Shown here in pieces: positions 33,222-44,400 of a stretch of 64,000 nt of DNA. Under the pieces are notes generated by a model. It ran no database searches, was not told the origin of the DNA, and worked only from the letters and a program-made list of their open reading frames with translations. The stretch covers positions 8,983,708 to 9,047,707 of the forward strand of contig NC_056052.1 in assembly GCF_004379255.2 (NCBI RefSeq), read 5' to 3'. This DNA is from Salvia splendens. Lineage: Eukaryota > Streptophyta > Magnoliopsida > Lamiales > Lamiaceae. Both the position numbers and the translations under genes were made by a program. The number at the start of each line of letters is the position of its first letter. The first letter of the stretch is position 1.

Positions 33222-33590
33222 GGAAATTGGTCAGAAAAACTTTGAACTTTCACAAAAATATGATATTTCCTAGTACAACTTTTAAAAGTAGTAAAAGTTA
33301 TTAACTGTTCGAATTGTGTAGATTTCCCACGCTAAAATTTCCGGCATAAGTTTTGCCTACATGGAATGCTAACACTAATTTTAGAGCATTCATATTGTCT
33401 TCAGTTTCATCTTCCCAACAAGATAGAATATAGTTTCGACTATTACATGTAGGCAGAATTTATGCCGGAAACTTTAGTGAGAGAAATTCGCACAATTTGA
33501 AAAGTTAGTGATTTTTAAGAGCACTTTCAAAGGTTGTGGGGAATATCAAATTTTGTTGAAAGTTCATGGTTTTTCTTATACCAATTTTCT
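33222..33590. mobile_element. Long-armed MITE, Mutator-like
   Basis: The arms are imperfect inverted copies over about 130 bp: GAAATTGGTCAGAAAAACTT and TTCCGGCATAAGTTTTGCCT on the left pair with AGGCAGAATTTATGCCGGAA and TTTTTCTTATACCAATTT on the right. Central spacer is short. TSD not resolved. Confidence 0.6.
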
Positions 33591-34093
33591 ATATTATCCA
33601 ATACTGATCCATTAATGTGAAAGATCATCCAGCCTAACGAATGACCACAAATAAAAAATCCGTCACATATTCAATAAATTTGGAATTTGGTGACTTAAAA
33701 CTGAAGATTGGTGAAAGAAAACTACTTACCATGTCACTATAAGTAGAATTAAAATTATTCATGTTATTACCTAATCATAATCTTAAATTAATACTATCAT
33801 TTTCTAAAGAAAGATAAAAGCACGTACCTATCTTCACAATTTCACCCACTCTTTGTTATTGAGAGAGAGAGATGGTTACTTTTGGTGGGTTAAAGGTCCA
33901 TTTTCGTTTTGAGTATTCTTGATATTAAAGGTAAGATGCCTATCCAACGCTCCCCATTTTAACTTTATAAAATACTACAAAAAATGTGTGTATGTGTGTG
34001 AGAAGAGAGGTGAAGGTAGCATGTTGCATGTGAGCTAAAGTGAATATATGGGAGAGAAAGGGCCATTTCACCTCTTTGCTTTCTTCACACATA

Positions 34094-34104
34094 CACTATA
34101 TAGA
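34094..34104 (+). promoter_or_regulatory. Candidate TATA box of the DUF1218 gene
   Basis: CTATATAGAT about 115 bp upstream of the ATG at 34213, with CT-rich sequence (CTTTCTCTTTCTTACTAG) between, as in plant leaders. Confidence 0.4.
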
Positions 34105-34212
34105 TAGCAATCCAACTATATATCAAGAACATATCTACACAAGCCCCAAAAAAACTTTTTATCTTTCTCTTTCTTACTAGAAGAATCAGCCTTCATCTTG
34201 ATCTGCATAACA

Positions 34213-34901
34213 ATGGCCTCCAAGTTTCTGTTGGTGACAGTTTTCGTGTTTGATTTGATTGCTTTTTCGCTTGCTGTTGCAGCCGAGCACCGCAGATCAT
34301 CTGTCAGTCTTTCAATCTCATTATTATTTTTTTATTATAAATTCTTCGGACTAACATCCACCGTCTCTTCAGGCAAGCGTTGCAACTGAGGCGAACATGG
34401 AGTTTTGTGTTTATGATTCGGACATAGCCACCGGCCTTGGAGTGGGCTCATTCTTGTTCCTTATGGTTAGCCAACTAATAATCATGGCTGCAAGTAGGTG
34501 TTTATGCGGTGGGAGAGCTCTCCAGCCCGGTCGTTCTAGGGTTTGGGCGATTGCGTTGTTCATCTCCTGCTGGTATATTTCGTATCGATTAGCTTCAACA
34601 TTCATTACTCACTCGAAAAAAGTGTGTTGCCCTAAATTCAAGCGGATGCAGGGTGGCATTCTTCATTGCTGAGGTGTGCTTGTTAGCTGGCTCAGTAAGA
34701 AACGCGTACCACACCAAGTACAGGACATACTTGTCAGCAACTCCTCCCTCGTGTGAGACGTTGAGGAAGGGAGTGTTTGGAGGCGGGGCAGCATTCATAT
34801 TCTTCACCGCCATACTCTCTCAACTTTTCTACATGACTTTTTCCAAAACCGGTGACGTCTCTCTCCCTATGAGAGGGGACACCGGAATAAGGATGGGATA
34901 G
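34213..34901 (+). CDS. DUF1218 four-helix membrane protein
   Basis: join(34213-34302, 34373-34572, 34652-34901), 179 residues. All borders are GT/AG and the phases agree (0, then 2, restoring the codon TGG). DUF1218 proteins are plant endomembrane/plasma-membrane proteins; members include MODIFYING WALL LIGNIN-1/2 and OPS-interacting VCC, and most have no defined reaction. Here residues 1-25 (MASKFLLVTVFVFDLIAFSL) form the first hydrophobic segment; others are VGSFLFLMVSQLIIMAASRC, ALFISCWVAFFIAEVCLLAG and GGAAFIFFTAILSQLFYMTF. Conserved cysteines are at CVYD, SRCLC and PPSCETLRKGVF, and AGSVRNAYHTKYRT is a family signature. The start is chosen because it opens on the first membrane segment; an upstream in-frame codon at 34198 is not ATG-anchored. 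No disabling change is seen, so it looks intact, between a dead NUG2 and an intact ARPC5. The subgroup assignment (At4g27435-like) is inference. Confidence 0.88.
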
Positions 34902-36174
34902 AGGAGAGGTTTTCGTTCCTCGTGGGTACACAAGCATATCTGAATAAATTTGCAGTGTTGAATTGAGATTTGCATACACAATGTATGTTTTGTGGCATAT
35001 ACAAGAGCTTTGTAGGTCTTTCGTATAGTGGCTTGTTTTGTATGCACAACATTCATATGTTATAGAGTTGGAAATGTAATTTTGTAGTGTTATTGACTGA
35101 TGAATTGTATGTTTCCTACTTTTTTTATGCCTTTTAGATTTGTTAAAACCGTGGAGTGATCAATTGCTAACTACAACTAATTTAAGACCATAGGATTTTA
35201 GAAATCTTGTGGTCTAAAATTTGCTACGTGTAATTTTTCGTTTTTATTAATTAAATAAAAAAAGATAAAAAACTACCAAATTAGGGTATTGGATGAAAAT
35301 GTCAATACAGTGTCTCGAAAATATCAACACAATGCTTTGAGAATGTCAACACAATGCTTTGAGAATGTCAACATAATGCTTTGAGAATGTTAACACATTG
35401 CTTATATTGACATTTTACATATATTATATTGACATTTTTTATATACTATGTTGACATTTGTGCTGTACGAAAAAATTGAAAATTTTCGATTTTTTTTTTC
35501 AAATTTTGACATCGGAACATATGCAAGTGAAATCTCGTTAGAATCCTTATGAAATTATATTTAATTTGATATATGTTGTGCGAAAATATAATTTAAAACG
35601 AGAAAGTTATATGCGTTTTAAAGTTATGGGATATTTTTTAAAAGTTAGTTATAACTAATTTGTTGTAAATTGACCTTAATACCCTTATAGACATTTTTTT
35701 TATCATATTGACATTCCGAGGCTGATGATCTAGGCCTTTGATTTGAATATCTAATGACTATTATTTAATTATAATTAATAATTAAGTATTGAGTTAGCAA
35801 CATAACACTCCTCCGTTAAAACCTATATGAGCTCTTACAACTAGAATTGACAATTATATGAATAAAAGTGTCAGCGCCCACAATTAAAAACACATATAAA
35901 CGTGTCCAAAAGAAATGCTCAAACACGAACCAATGGTTCAGAATCATCACAATTCTTTCCTCCAAAGCAACTTCAAATCTATTGATTTAGGATTGTGTAA
36001 GCATTGTATTATACTATCAAACGATGTTTTAATTTGAAAGTTGTTTATCATCATCACATAATAACACAAGTTGAGCAAAGAATAACTCATGATTTGCATC
36101 AAAACAGGGGTTATTCATGGATACATATAGTTGATAATCCTGTACACAAGTGCAGAGACAAGAACAAATTACAA
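34902..36174. other. Intergenic region between the converging DUF1218 and ARPC5 genes
   Basis: AT-rich. Around 35140-35700 lies an old repeat: GTGATCAATTGCTAACTACA at the left and an inverse-type end TTAGTTATAACTAATTTG at the right. It holds a 22-bp tandem repeat (35318-35402). No ORF is credible. Confidence 0.5.
35318..35402. repeat. 22-bp tandem repeat, about four copies
   Basis: Units of AATGTCAACACAATGCTTTG with AG, drifting at single positions (ATATCAACAC, GTCAACATAA, GTTAACACAT). Confidence 0.8.
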
Positions 36175-37796
36175 TTAAACAGTGTTGACTTTGTCTGCCA
36201 GGCATCGTAGTATGCATCCCAATCCCGCTCTTTCTGTGAGTTTTTCATGAATTTTTAGGCATTGGTCACACGTAGGACGATCTCCAGTAGATAAACCTCG
36301 ATATAAGTACCTATTAATCACATAGATGGATTTGTTTATAATAAGATTGATGATATCTATGCAACAGAGAGACTTGGATGACTAGAAAGATTATCTTAAG
36401 GAAGAAATGTTTCAACGATTCATCACATGACCATGTTCAGGAACAGAAAACACAACTATAACATTTAGATATCATCCCACTCTGAGTATAGGTATACATT
36501 CCATAGCTTCTACATTTAGTATATGCACCTTCGACGATAGCCTACAAGATGGTTCGTTTTTTTGTTCTTCTTTCATATATGCAGCAGCCTACTTATTAAA
36601 TTAGTCTCCTCTTAAAATATAAATTTACCTTCTAAGTTAGCTTCTTCCAGCTACTCCAATACTTAACATTATCCAGACTCGGAAGAATTCTTTTTTCAAC
36701 ATCCTCACACTTCCTTCCAAAGTGTGTTTTCCACTTCACAAATAAACACCCTCTGATGGTATCTACTATGACTGCTACAGGCCAACCTTCTTCACTAGGG
36801 TGATATAAAAATATCCTTAAGGAGTCCAGAGGCTGCTTAAGGGTGGTTTATACCAGGCTCAACTCTCGAGATGAAATCTGAGCACAATAGTAAGACGTCT
36901 TCAAACCTTTCCATGAACTAAATATTCAAACAATACCACGGATCAGGTTAAATCATCTACAAGACTTCAGCAATTGTATTTCTTATAGAACTTTCTATAT
37001 GAATCAGGTTATTAGTTGCTCCCTGTCATGATGCAGAATACGTCACTTGTCCAAGTTAAACCTGTTTCATGAATTCTGCTACATTTCTAGATGAAATTGT
37101 GTCCAAAGGATCTATAAACAACATAAACTACTTTGGCTTATCTTCTCATTTTGTGCAGTTGTTGCAAAAGTGCCATACCATATCAAGTCAATTACAACTA
37201 TTAGGATATGCACCAGTTCCAATTAGCACTTGCGTCTCCTTGATTCTTTTACCTCTCAGCAAGCTCAATAACTTTTCCAGACATGATTTAACATCTACAG
37301 TTATTGTTCTTTTCCCAAATACTAATAAATTTAACCATTTTAACAAATTCTCCCAATCATCCAAAATTCTAAACTAAACAAATACTATTTGTTAGATCAT
37401 GCCTGGGTAAATCCAACAACTACAATTTACACAAGCAATAAAGAGAAATGCATCTTATAGGTAAAGCCTGCAACTTCCATCACAACTCACAAGATAAAAT
37501 CCGAAACCATTAGAAGATCTGAAATATCAAATTTAGAACAGCACCTCATATCGCTAAACTACTCCTACATCTGAATAAGCAAAACAGGGAGATCAAACTT
37601 CTTATTGAAAAATCTCCATAGGAATACCATCTACAGAAACTATCCATGAATGGTAATTTGGATAAACTATGATGCAATATCAACAAAGATACAATTATTT
37701 CACGATTAAGGGGTTTAGACTTACTTCATCAGAACATCGTAGTACTCCAGATCAAGAGCTGAGAACAAACTATCGATATCTTTTATCGCCATTATC

Positions 37797-37828
<32 letters not shown>

Positions 37829-38148
37829 CAAAAGGAAAAATCAACACTCAATTAATGAAATCAGTGATGTAAGGGAATCACACAAAAACTGAAATAAAAT
37901 GATTAATTAATTCTTACCTTGCAACGCTCGTCTTTGGTGACGGGGGGCGAACCTTCAAGAGCTGTCTTCAAAGCTTCAACCGGTTTATACCTGAAATTAA
38001 AACCATTATTCACAAAACCATCAAATGCGATAGCAATTTTGTATAAGATTTTGGCCTACTGTTTGAGTAGGCTCTCGATCTTGCTCGATTTGTGCTCGAT
38101 TCGTGTGAAAATGGCTTCTGCATTATCTGCTTCCACAAATTCTGCCAT
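36175..38148 (-). CDS. ARPC5: ARPC5, p16 subunit of the Arp2/3 actin-nucleating complex
   Basis: complement(join(36175-36310, 37725-37825, 37918-37990, 38060-38148)), 132 residues, the usual plant length. Arp2/3 nucleates branched actin filaments in the cytoplasm; in Arabidopsis this subunit is CROOKED, and mutants have distorted trichomes. The exons read MAEFVEADNAEAIFTRIEHK and SSKIESLLKQ; YKPVEALKTALEGSPPVTKD; SANWIVVHRAIMAIKDIDSL; and YLYRGLSTGDRPTCDQCLKI then ERAGLGCILRCLADKVNTV-stop. All junctions are GT/AG and keep the frame (phases 2, 0, 2). No stop or frameshift is visible, so the gene looks intact. The third intron is 1.4 kb. The sequence just upstream of the ATG (38170-38340) recurs inverted at 48770-48950. 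Confidence 0.93.
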
Positions 38149-38169
38149 CGTTCAAATCTAAATTAAAAT

Positions 38170-38340
38170 TTTCAGCTGCTGCTTTAGGCTTTACGGAATC
38201 CGGAATTGGAATGGATCCTCTGCAGAGGCTGCGGTGTTTAAAACGCAGACCAATTCCCTTGAAACGCAGCAAATAAAATAGGACCTCATTTCTTTATTCA
38301 GTTTAATGTGGGCCCACATATAATGTATACAAAGTCGATA
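38170..38340. repeat. ARPC5 5' flank, arm of a 10.6-kb-spaced inverted duplication
   Basis: The stretch with GATCCTCTGCAGAGGCTGC, GTTTAAAACGCAGACCAATT and TTTAATGTGGGCCCACAT is found as reverse complement at 48770-48950 at high identity with small indels. Confidence 0.85.
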
Positions 38341-38429
38341 CTGGACCAAAACTGGACCTCATTTCTTTAAAATGCAGGTATTAGTATTGTTTTTAGAGTA
38401 CAAGGCTAAAACTTACCTCCACGTAGGTC

Positions 38430-38755
38430 TATTTTACAATTTTGATCATATATTTTATTTTTAAATTTTTGCATCCTAAACATTTCAACTCGGGTCACAA
38501 TTAGTCCTACATTAATAATTCCGTCAATTTTTAAACGTTTTTAACTTTATTTTGACCGATTTTGATGGTTTTAACGGTCTCATTCGGGTTAAAACCGTTT
38601 AAAAATCGGGTTAAAACCATTTAAAAATTGACAGAATTATTAGTGTGGAACCAATTGTGACCCGAGTTGAAATGTCCAGGATGAAAAAATTAAAAGATAA
38701 AGTATAGAACCAAAATCATAAAATGAGCATATATTCAGGACCAATTTTGGCATTT
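38430..38755. mobile_element. Long-armed fold-back MITE
   Basis: The left arm strings ATTTCAACTCGGGTCACAAT and AATAATTCCGTCAATTTTTA recur as complements ATTGTGACCCGAGTTGAAAT and TAAAAATTGACAGAATTATT on the right, giving arms of about 140 bp. Mutator-like by design; TSD not clear. Confidence 0.65.
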
Positions 38756-39339
38756 ACTCTTGTTTTTATTTTGCATAGTTTTGACCAGTGTTTTTTTTTT
38801 GTTTTGGCATTCACTCTTGTTTTTATTCTGCTTTTCTCGCTTTATAATGCTAAACATATTTTGAAATCAAATATTATTATATATGTATTTATAGGAAAAT
38901 GATCAATAAATTGTATTATGGCAAACCATATCTTTAAATCCTTGTACTTTGATTGTTTATTTCAATAGGTCCTTATACAATTTTTTCGTTTTAGTAAGTC
39001 CTTATACTTTTATATTCGATATATTCCAATCATTATTTGACGGAACCGTTAACTTTTTCGTTATAAAATAACACATCATATATTAATTATTTGAATAAAT
39101 TTCACCTGATATCCTAGTTAGAAAATATGAACATAACATAGATATAAAAAAAGATAAAAACAAAAACAAAAAAACTAAAGAATTCCAAACCGTTAAAAGA
39201 AATTTATTGTTTGATTATTTGAAGTTCGAATATTCATATATATTTGGTTCTTAATATTCGAACTTCAAATAATCAAACAACAAATTTCTTTCAATGCTTT
39301 GGAATTCTTTAGTTTTTTGGTTTTTTTTATATTTATGTT

Positions 39340-39806
39340 TGTTGGGGTTTGGAGCCCCTTGTACAGCGGAAGACTTGTACAAAACAAATAAATCAGACGT
39401 ATGATCTATTTGACAGATTATGGGATTAATCTATTCACATGTTAACACAGAATTGCATGCTAGAGCACAAATAATTCATGCTTAAATAATATAAATCCTA
39501 AAACATGAATTCTACGGTTTAGAGTTACTGATTTGATTCTCCAAAGAATCGTCGATTGCCAGTGCCTTCTCCACGATGATCTTCAATACTAGACCATGGA
39601 TCTTCTGATTGGTTCTCGAACTGTATTCCGATATCAGTTTGGGATGATCTTATCGAAACACTAGGACTCGAATAAAGAAGACAGATTTCTTTCACGGAGG
39701 AGGAGCTGAAAAACTCACGAAGGAGAGCTGAAATTTTCGTCCCCTACTGCAGAGATGAGAGGGACGAAATTTTCTCTCTCACAATTAATTGTCTTTTCTG
39801 TCTCCT
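39340..39806 (-). repeat. Left (3') LTR, partial, of the older element
   Basis: Homologous to 45881-46350 with many point changes; homology ends at TGTCTCCTTA, just before the TATA region of the right copy. Confidence 0.8.
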
Positions 39807-39835
39807 TAATCCATCTAGGATTAGTCGTAATAGAA

Positions 39836-40230
39836 CTAAATCTATCCAAATCCATATGATAAAAATAAATTAATATAAATATTAATCCTAATCCATCTAG
39901 GATTTTTCTTGGAGTAAATTCATAGAATTAGATAATATTATATTAACACCATTCAAATCCATCCAGAACTCATATAAGAATAAACTCATATAAACTCATA
40001 GGATAAGAATAAAATATTATATTATTACTATCCAAATCCGTCTAGAACTCATATATGAATAAATTCATATAAATTCATCGGATAAGAATAAAATAATATT
40101 ATCATTATCTAAATCCAACTAGGATTTGTCTAAGAATAAATTCATAGAAATTCATAGGATATAGATAAAAATTAGATTGTCATTTTCGAAATATAACTAT
40201 GATTCATCAAGAAATTAAATCCATATAATT
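39836..40230. repeat. Degenerate AT-rich tandem repeat
   Basis: Loose repeats of a unit near 95 bp built on AATCCATCTAGGATT...AAATTCATAGAATTAGATAA, with variants at about 39885, 39955, 40040 and 40105. It replaces the expected remainder of the left LTR. Confidence 0.6.
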
Positions 40231-40414
40231 CCATAAATAAGGAAAAAATCTAATTTATCCATGATTTAATTCATAAATTAAATCTCATATAATATATAAA
40301 ATCCACAAAAGATATATTCAAATCTTATTTCTAAATTAATCTTGATTATTTCCAAAATTGAATGCAAGCATTTGAAAATCCTAATCATTTTGGAAAGCAG
40401 TTATCCGTTGAGCT

Positions 40415-40930
40415 ATGCGAGGCGATGGAACACGAGTCCGGGAGCCTTAGCAGGGCTCCCACTCAAAACACCGCCTCTGCTGCCCGACGAAACTGCCATC
40501 AACACCGCCGCTGCGTCGACACCGTCAAACCACTGACGTTACACACCGACGCTGCTCGCTGCTGCTGGGACATCGCTGTCGCTCCAGCTGCCAGCGCCGC
40601 TGCATCTTTTCCCCTGCAAACGCTGCTGTAGCAGCTGCTGTGTCGCGGTCCGATCGGCGCTGCAACGTCTGCTCGCTGATCGCCTATCGAGTCCGGGAAC
40701 TTCCCACGAAGGGCTCCCACTCGCACCACAGCCGCTCCTGCCTGCGTGACGACGTCGCTGCTGTGTCGTCTTCGTCACCGCTGAACGCTGTGGCTGCTGT
40801 TTTCGGGCTGTCGTGACTGCACCTGCTGTGCCGCGTCGCACAAACTGCCCAGTCCGTAGGCTTGGGCTGTCGACGCAGCCTGCCCAGCGTGCTATGTCGC
40901 CCGCTGCTTCGTCATCGCAAACACCCATGA
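40415..40930. other. GC-rich CTGCTG/CGCTGC island inside the older element
   Basis: About 500 bp of GC-rich sequence in an AT-rich neighbourhood, with a repeated pair GAGTCCGGGA...GGGCTCCCACTC (40433-40462 and 40690-40718). ORFs exist on both strands (40362-40631 plus, 40539-40928 minus) but show no family features. It could be a captured fragment or a low-complexity leader like that of copia 1. Confidence 0.5.
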
Positions 40931-41093
40931 CACAAAACTAATTACGGTGCTTGAAAACGTTCAGCGCAAGAAATTCTAGTGATCAGCCCTGATCACAATT
41001 CCTTGATTTTGAACTCCATGTAATCACGTCACGGAATCACATATATGATTAAACTTCACGCATAGAGTTCAAACTTTGTTTACACGTACAAAA

Positions 41094-41410
41094 TGTTAAC
41101 TCTAATCGAACGAGTTGTTGAAGATCACAATCTTGACGTTGTGTATTTGTGATTGAATCTTGAAGAGAAATTTTATTGAATTGAAAAAGGAAAATATCAA
41201 TCCAGCAACTATACATTCAGCTCCTTTTAAACTACCGCTATAACAACTAACGGCTACTTTAACAAAATCTAATCCTGCGGTCAGGATTTAATCATCTTCA
41301 TCTTACGGAATGAACGGCTGCTGAGCTTTCTCCAGCTTAGACGATCATACACCTTTCTTCTCTTCTTCAATTACTTCATCAATTGCAACTAAGCAATTAA
41401 CTACTTCACA
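41094..41410 (-). repeat. Copia 3 3' LTR, 317 bp
   Basis: TGTTAACTCTAATC...CTACTTCACA on the plus strand; flanked by CAAAA. Confidence 0.94.
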
Positions 41411-44400
41411 AATCTCCACCTTCATTGCTTAGCTGAAATTGTTGTTTCTGCAGTCCAACCAACTTCATGCAAAGCTCAAATTTCTCTCGTGCCAACGGCT
41501 TTGTCAGCATGTCCGCAGGGTTCTCTGCCGTATCAACTTTGAACAATCTGACTCTACCTTTCTCCACCTCTTCCCTCACAAAATGTAGCCGCACATCTAT
41601 GTGCTTGCTACGCTCATGGAAGACTTGGTGCTTCGCCAAACACAACGCACCATTGTTGTCGCATCCTATGGGAATGGCTTCCTGCTCCACCCCAAAGTCT
41701 GCAGCCATTCCTCTCAACCAAAAACTTTCCTTGACTGCAGATGTGAGAGCAATATACTCGGCCTCAGTTGTGGACAATGCCACCACATCTTGCAGCGTCG
41801 ACTTCCAGCTTATGGCCGTGCCATACATGGTGAATATATACCCGGACTGAGACTTTCTCGTGTCAATATTGCCTGCAAAATCACTATCACAGAATCCCAT
41901 CAACACCTCAGCTTCTTCTCCAGTATCAGCCTTGAATAGTATCCCAATATCCCCAGCTCCCTTGAGATATCTGAGTATCCAACGAAGTGCTAGCCAATGT
42001 TCTCTTCCATGATTGCTCATGTATCTACTTGTGCAACTGATTGCCTGAGCCAAATCTGGTCTGGTCCCAATCATTGCATACATCACACTTCCTACAATGT
42101 TTGCATACGGAACAGCTTGCATTTCCAACCTTTCTTCATCTGTCTTTGGTGCTTGCTCCAATGACAGTCTGAAATGCTGGGCTAATGGAGTTCTTGTCAG
42201 TTTAGTATCCTCCATCTTGAACCTCTTGATGACCCTAGACACATAGTCAGCCTGATTCAACCACAACTCCCCCTTCTTTCTATTTCTGACTATGTTCATT
42301 CCCAAAATCCGCTTGGCTCCACCTAAGTCTTTCATATCAAAGGCATACCCTAGATCATCTTTAACCTTCTGGACTTCATCTTGAGAGGCCCCTGCTACCA
42401 ACATATCGTCGACATATAGTAGCAAGTAAGCAACAGCAACACCTTTCCTTTTCTTTATGTACACACATTCATCGTACTTGGATCTTATAAACTCATTCTT
42501 GAGCACATGATCATCGAACTTTTTGTGCCACTGCCGGCTGGCTTGCTTGAGGCCATATATACTCTTCTTGAGTAAACACACCTTATCTTCCATTCCTGGC
42601 TTGATGAATCCCTCAGGCTGAGACATATATATAGTCTCCTCCAAGTCTCCATGCAAGAAAGCTGTCCTCACATCCAATTGTTCAAGTTCCCAGTTCATTC
42701 TTGCCACCACGGCCAAAAGGATCCGGATGGATGTGTGCTTGACCACTGGCGAAAACACCTCAGTGTAATCAACACCATACTCCTGTGTGAACCCCCTCGC
42801 TACCAATCTAGCTTTGAACCTTATTTGCTCATTGTTAGCAGACTCAATTTTTTTCTTGAAGAGCCACTTGCAACTCACCAGTTTTCTGCCCTTCACCTTG
42901 TCTACTAGAATCCAGGTCCCATTTTTGATGAGGGAATCAATCTCCTCAATCATAGCCTTCAACCATCTGTCCCTCTCCTTGCAATTCATTGCCTCTTTGT
43001 AAGAACCTGGCTCTGCAAAGTCCAACTCTTCTGCCACACAGAGAGCAAAGTATAACATCTCTGAATCTGCATATCTGCTAGGTGCTCTTACATTCTGCCT
43101 CCTGACTCTATCTCTTGCTAGTTGGTACCCTGCTAGATCAGAATCTTCATTCACAGCCACTGGACGTTCAGATTCTCTTTGCCCAACCACTGGATGTTCC
43201 TCATCAGATCCCTCAGACTCTGATGAATCAGTCACCCTCTCAACTCCAGTACCAGTAGCTGATGTAGAATCAGTAGAGAACTCAGATGGTTTTCCAGCTT
43301 GCTTGAAAGGGAGCTCAGTCTCAGTGAACACAACATCTCTGCTCACAATTACTTTCTCCCTGCCAGGTTCCACACACCAGAGTCTGTAACCTTTCACCCC
43401 GGGCTGATAACCCAACATCACACACCTTAAAGCTCTTGCATCTAGCTTGGTTTGCTTCATGTAGGCATATGCCTTGCAGCCAAAGATCTTGAGATGTGAA
43501 TAATCTCCATAACTCCCATACCATCTCAAGTCAGGAGTGTCACTGTTTATACTAGAAGAAGGGCATTTATTCAACAACTTGACAGCAGTGGACACAGTCT
43601 CTACCCAAAATCTCTTCCCCATGCCTGAAGTAAACAACATGCACCTCACTCTTTCCATAATAGTTCTATTGGCTCTCTCTGCTACCCCATTTTGTTGGGG
43701 GTTCAATGGGGCAGTCCTATGTCTCTTAATGCCTCTGGATTGACAAAAGCTTTCAAACTCCTTAGATAGGAACTCCAAGCCATTGTCAGTTCTTAGGCAT
43801 TTAACTACACAACCCTTTTCTTTCTCCACAATCAGACACCATTCTTTGAATTTGGAGAAAGCCTCTGACTTCTCCTTCAATATGTACACCCACATCTTCC
43901 TAGAGTAGTCATCTATCACAGTCATGTAGTATTTCCCTCCCCCAACAGATAGCACAGGAGACGGCCCCCACAAGTCACTATGCACATAATCAAGTGGAGC
44001 AGTGGAGGTGTGTTTACCTTTCTGATATGGGAGCTTTTTTGCCTTGCCAAGGACACATTCCTCACAAGGCTTGCTAGATCCTTCAGCAGATCCTTGGATC
44101 ACATCCCGCTTGAACAACTCCTTGATGCTACCATCAGCCGGGTGTCCAAGTCTCAAATGCCAGAGCTCCATAGGTTCTGCCTTGACTGCATTTGCCTGAG
44201 CACCAGTCCTGAATACAGATCCACACAAATAGTACAAGCTACCATTCCTCTTGCCCTTAAACACCAAACCCCCTTTCCTTCTGATCTCCATTTCACCACC
44301 AATAGAGCTAAACGAGCAACCCTTCTTCTCAAGTGACCCCAATGAAATCAGATTTCGTTTCACTTCAGGTATGTATCTCACATCACTCAAGATCATGGTA

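Larger units (their letters stand above)
32956..34212. other. Intergenic region before the DUF1218 gene
   Basis: Contains a long-armed MITE (33222-33590). The proximal part (from about 33990) carries the promoter and leader of the downstream gene: ACTATATAGAT near 34094 is a plausible TATA box about 118 bp before the ATG. Confidence 0.5.

Noticed and set aside
37069..37377. 102-codon plus-strand ORF between ARPC5 exons
   Set aside because: Lies in ARPC5 intron 3, no family signal; chance ORF.
40362..40928. GC-rich ORFs on both strands
   Set aside because: Open in overlapping opposite frames owing to GC-rich repeats; no recognisable domain. Kept only as a sequence island.
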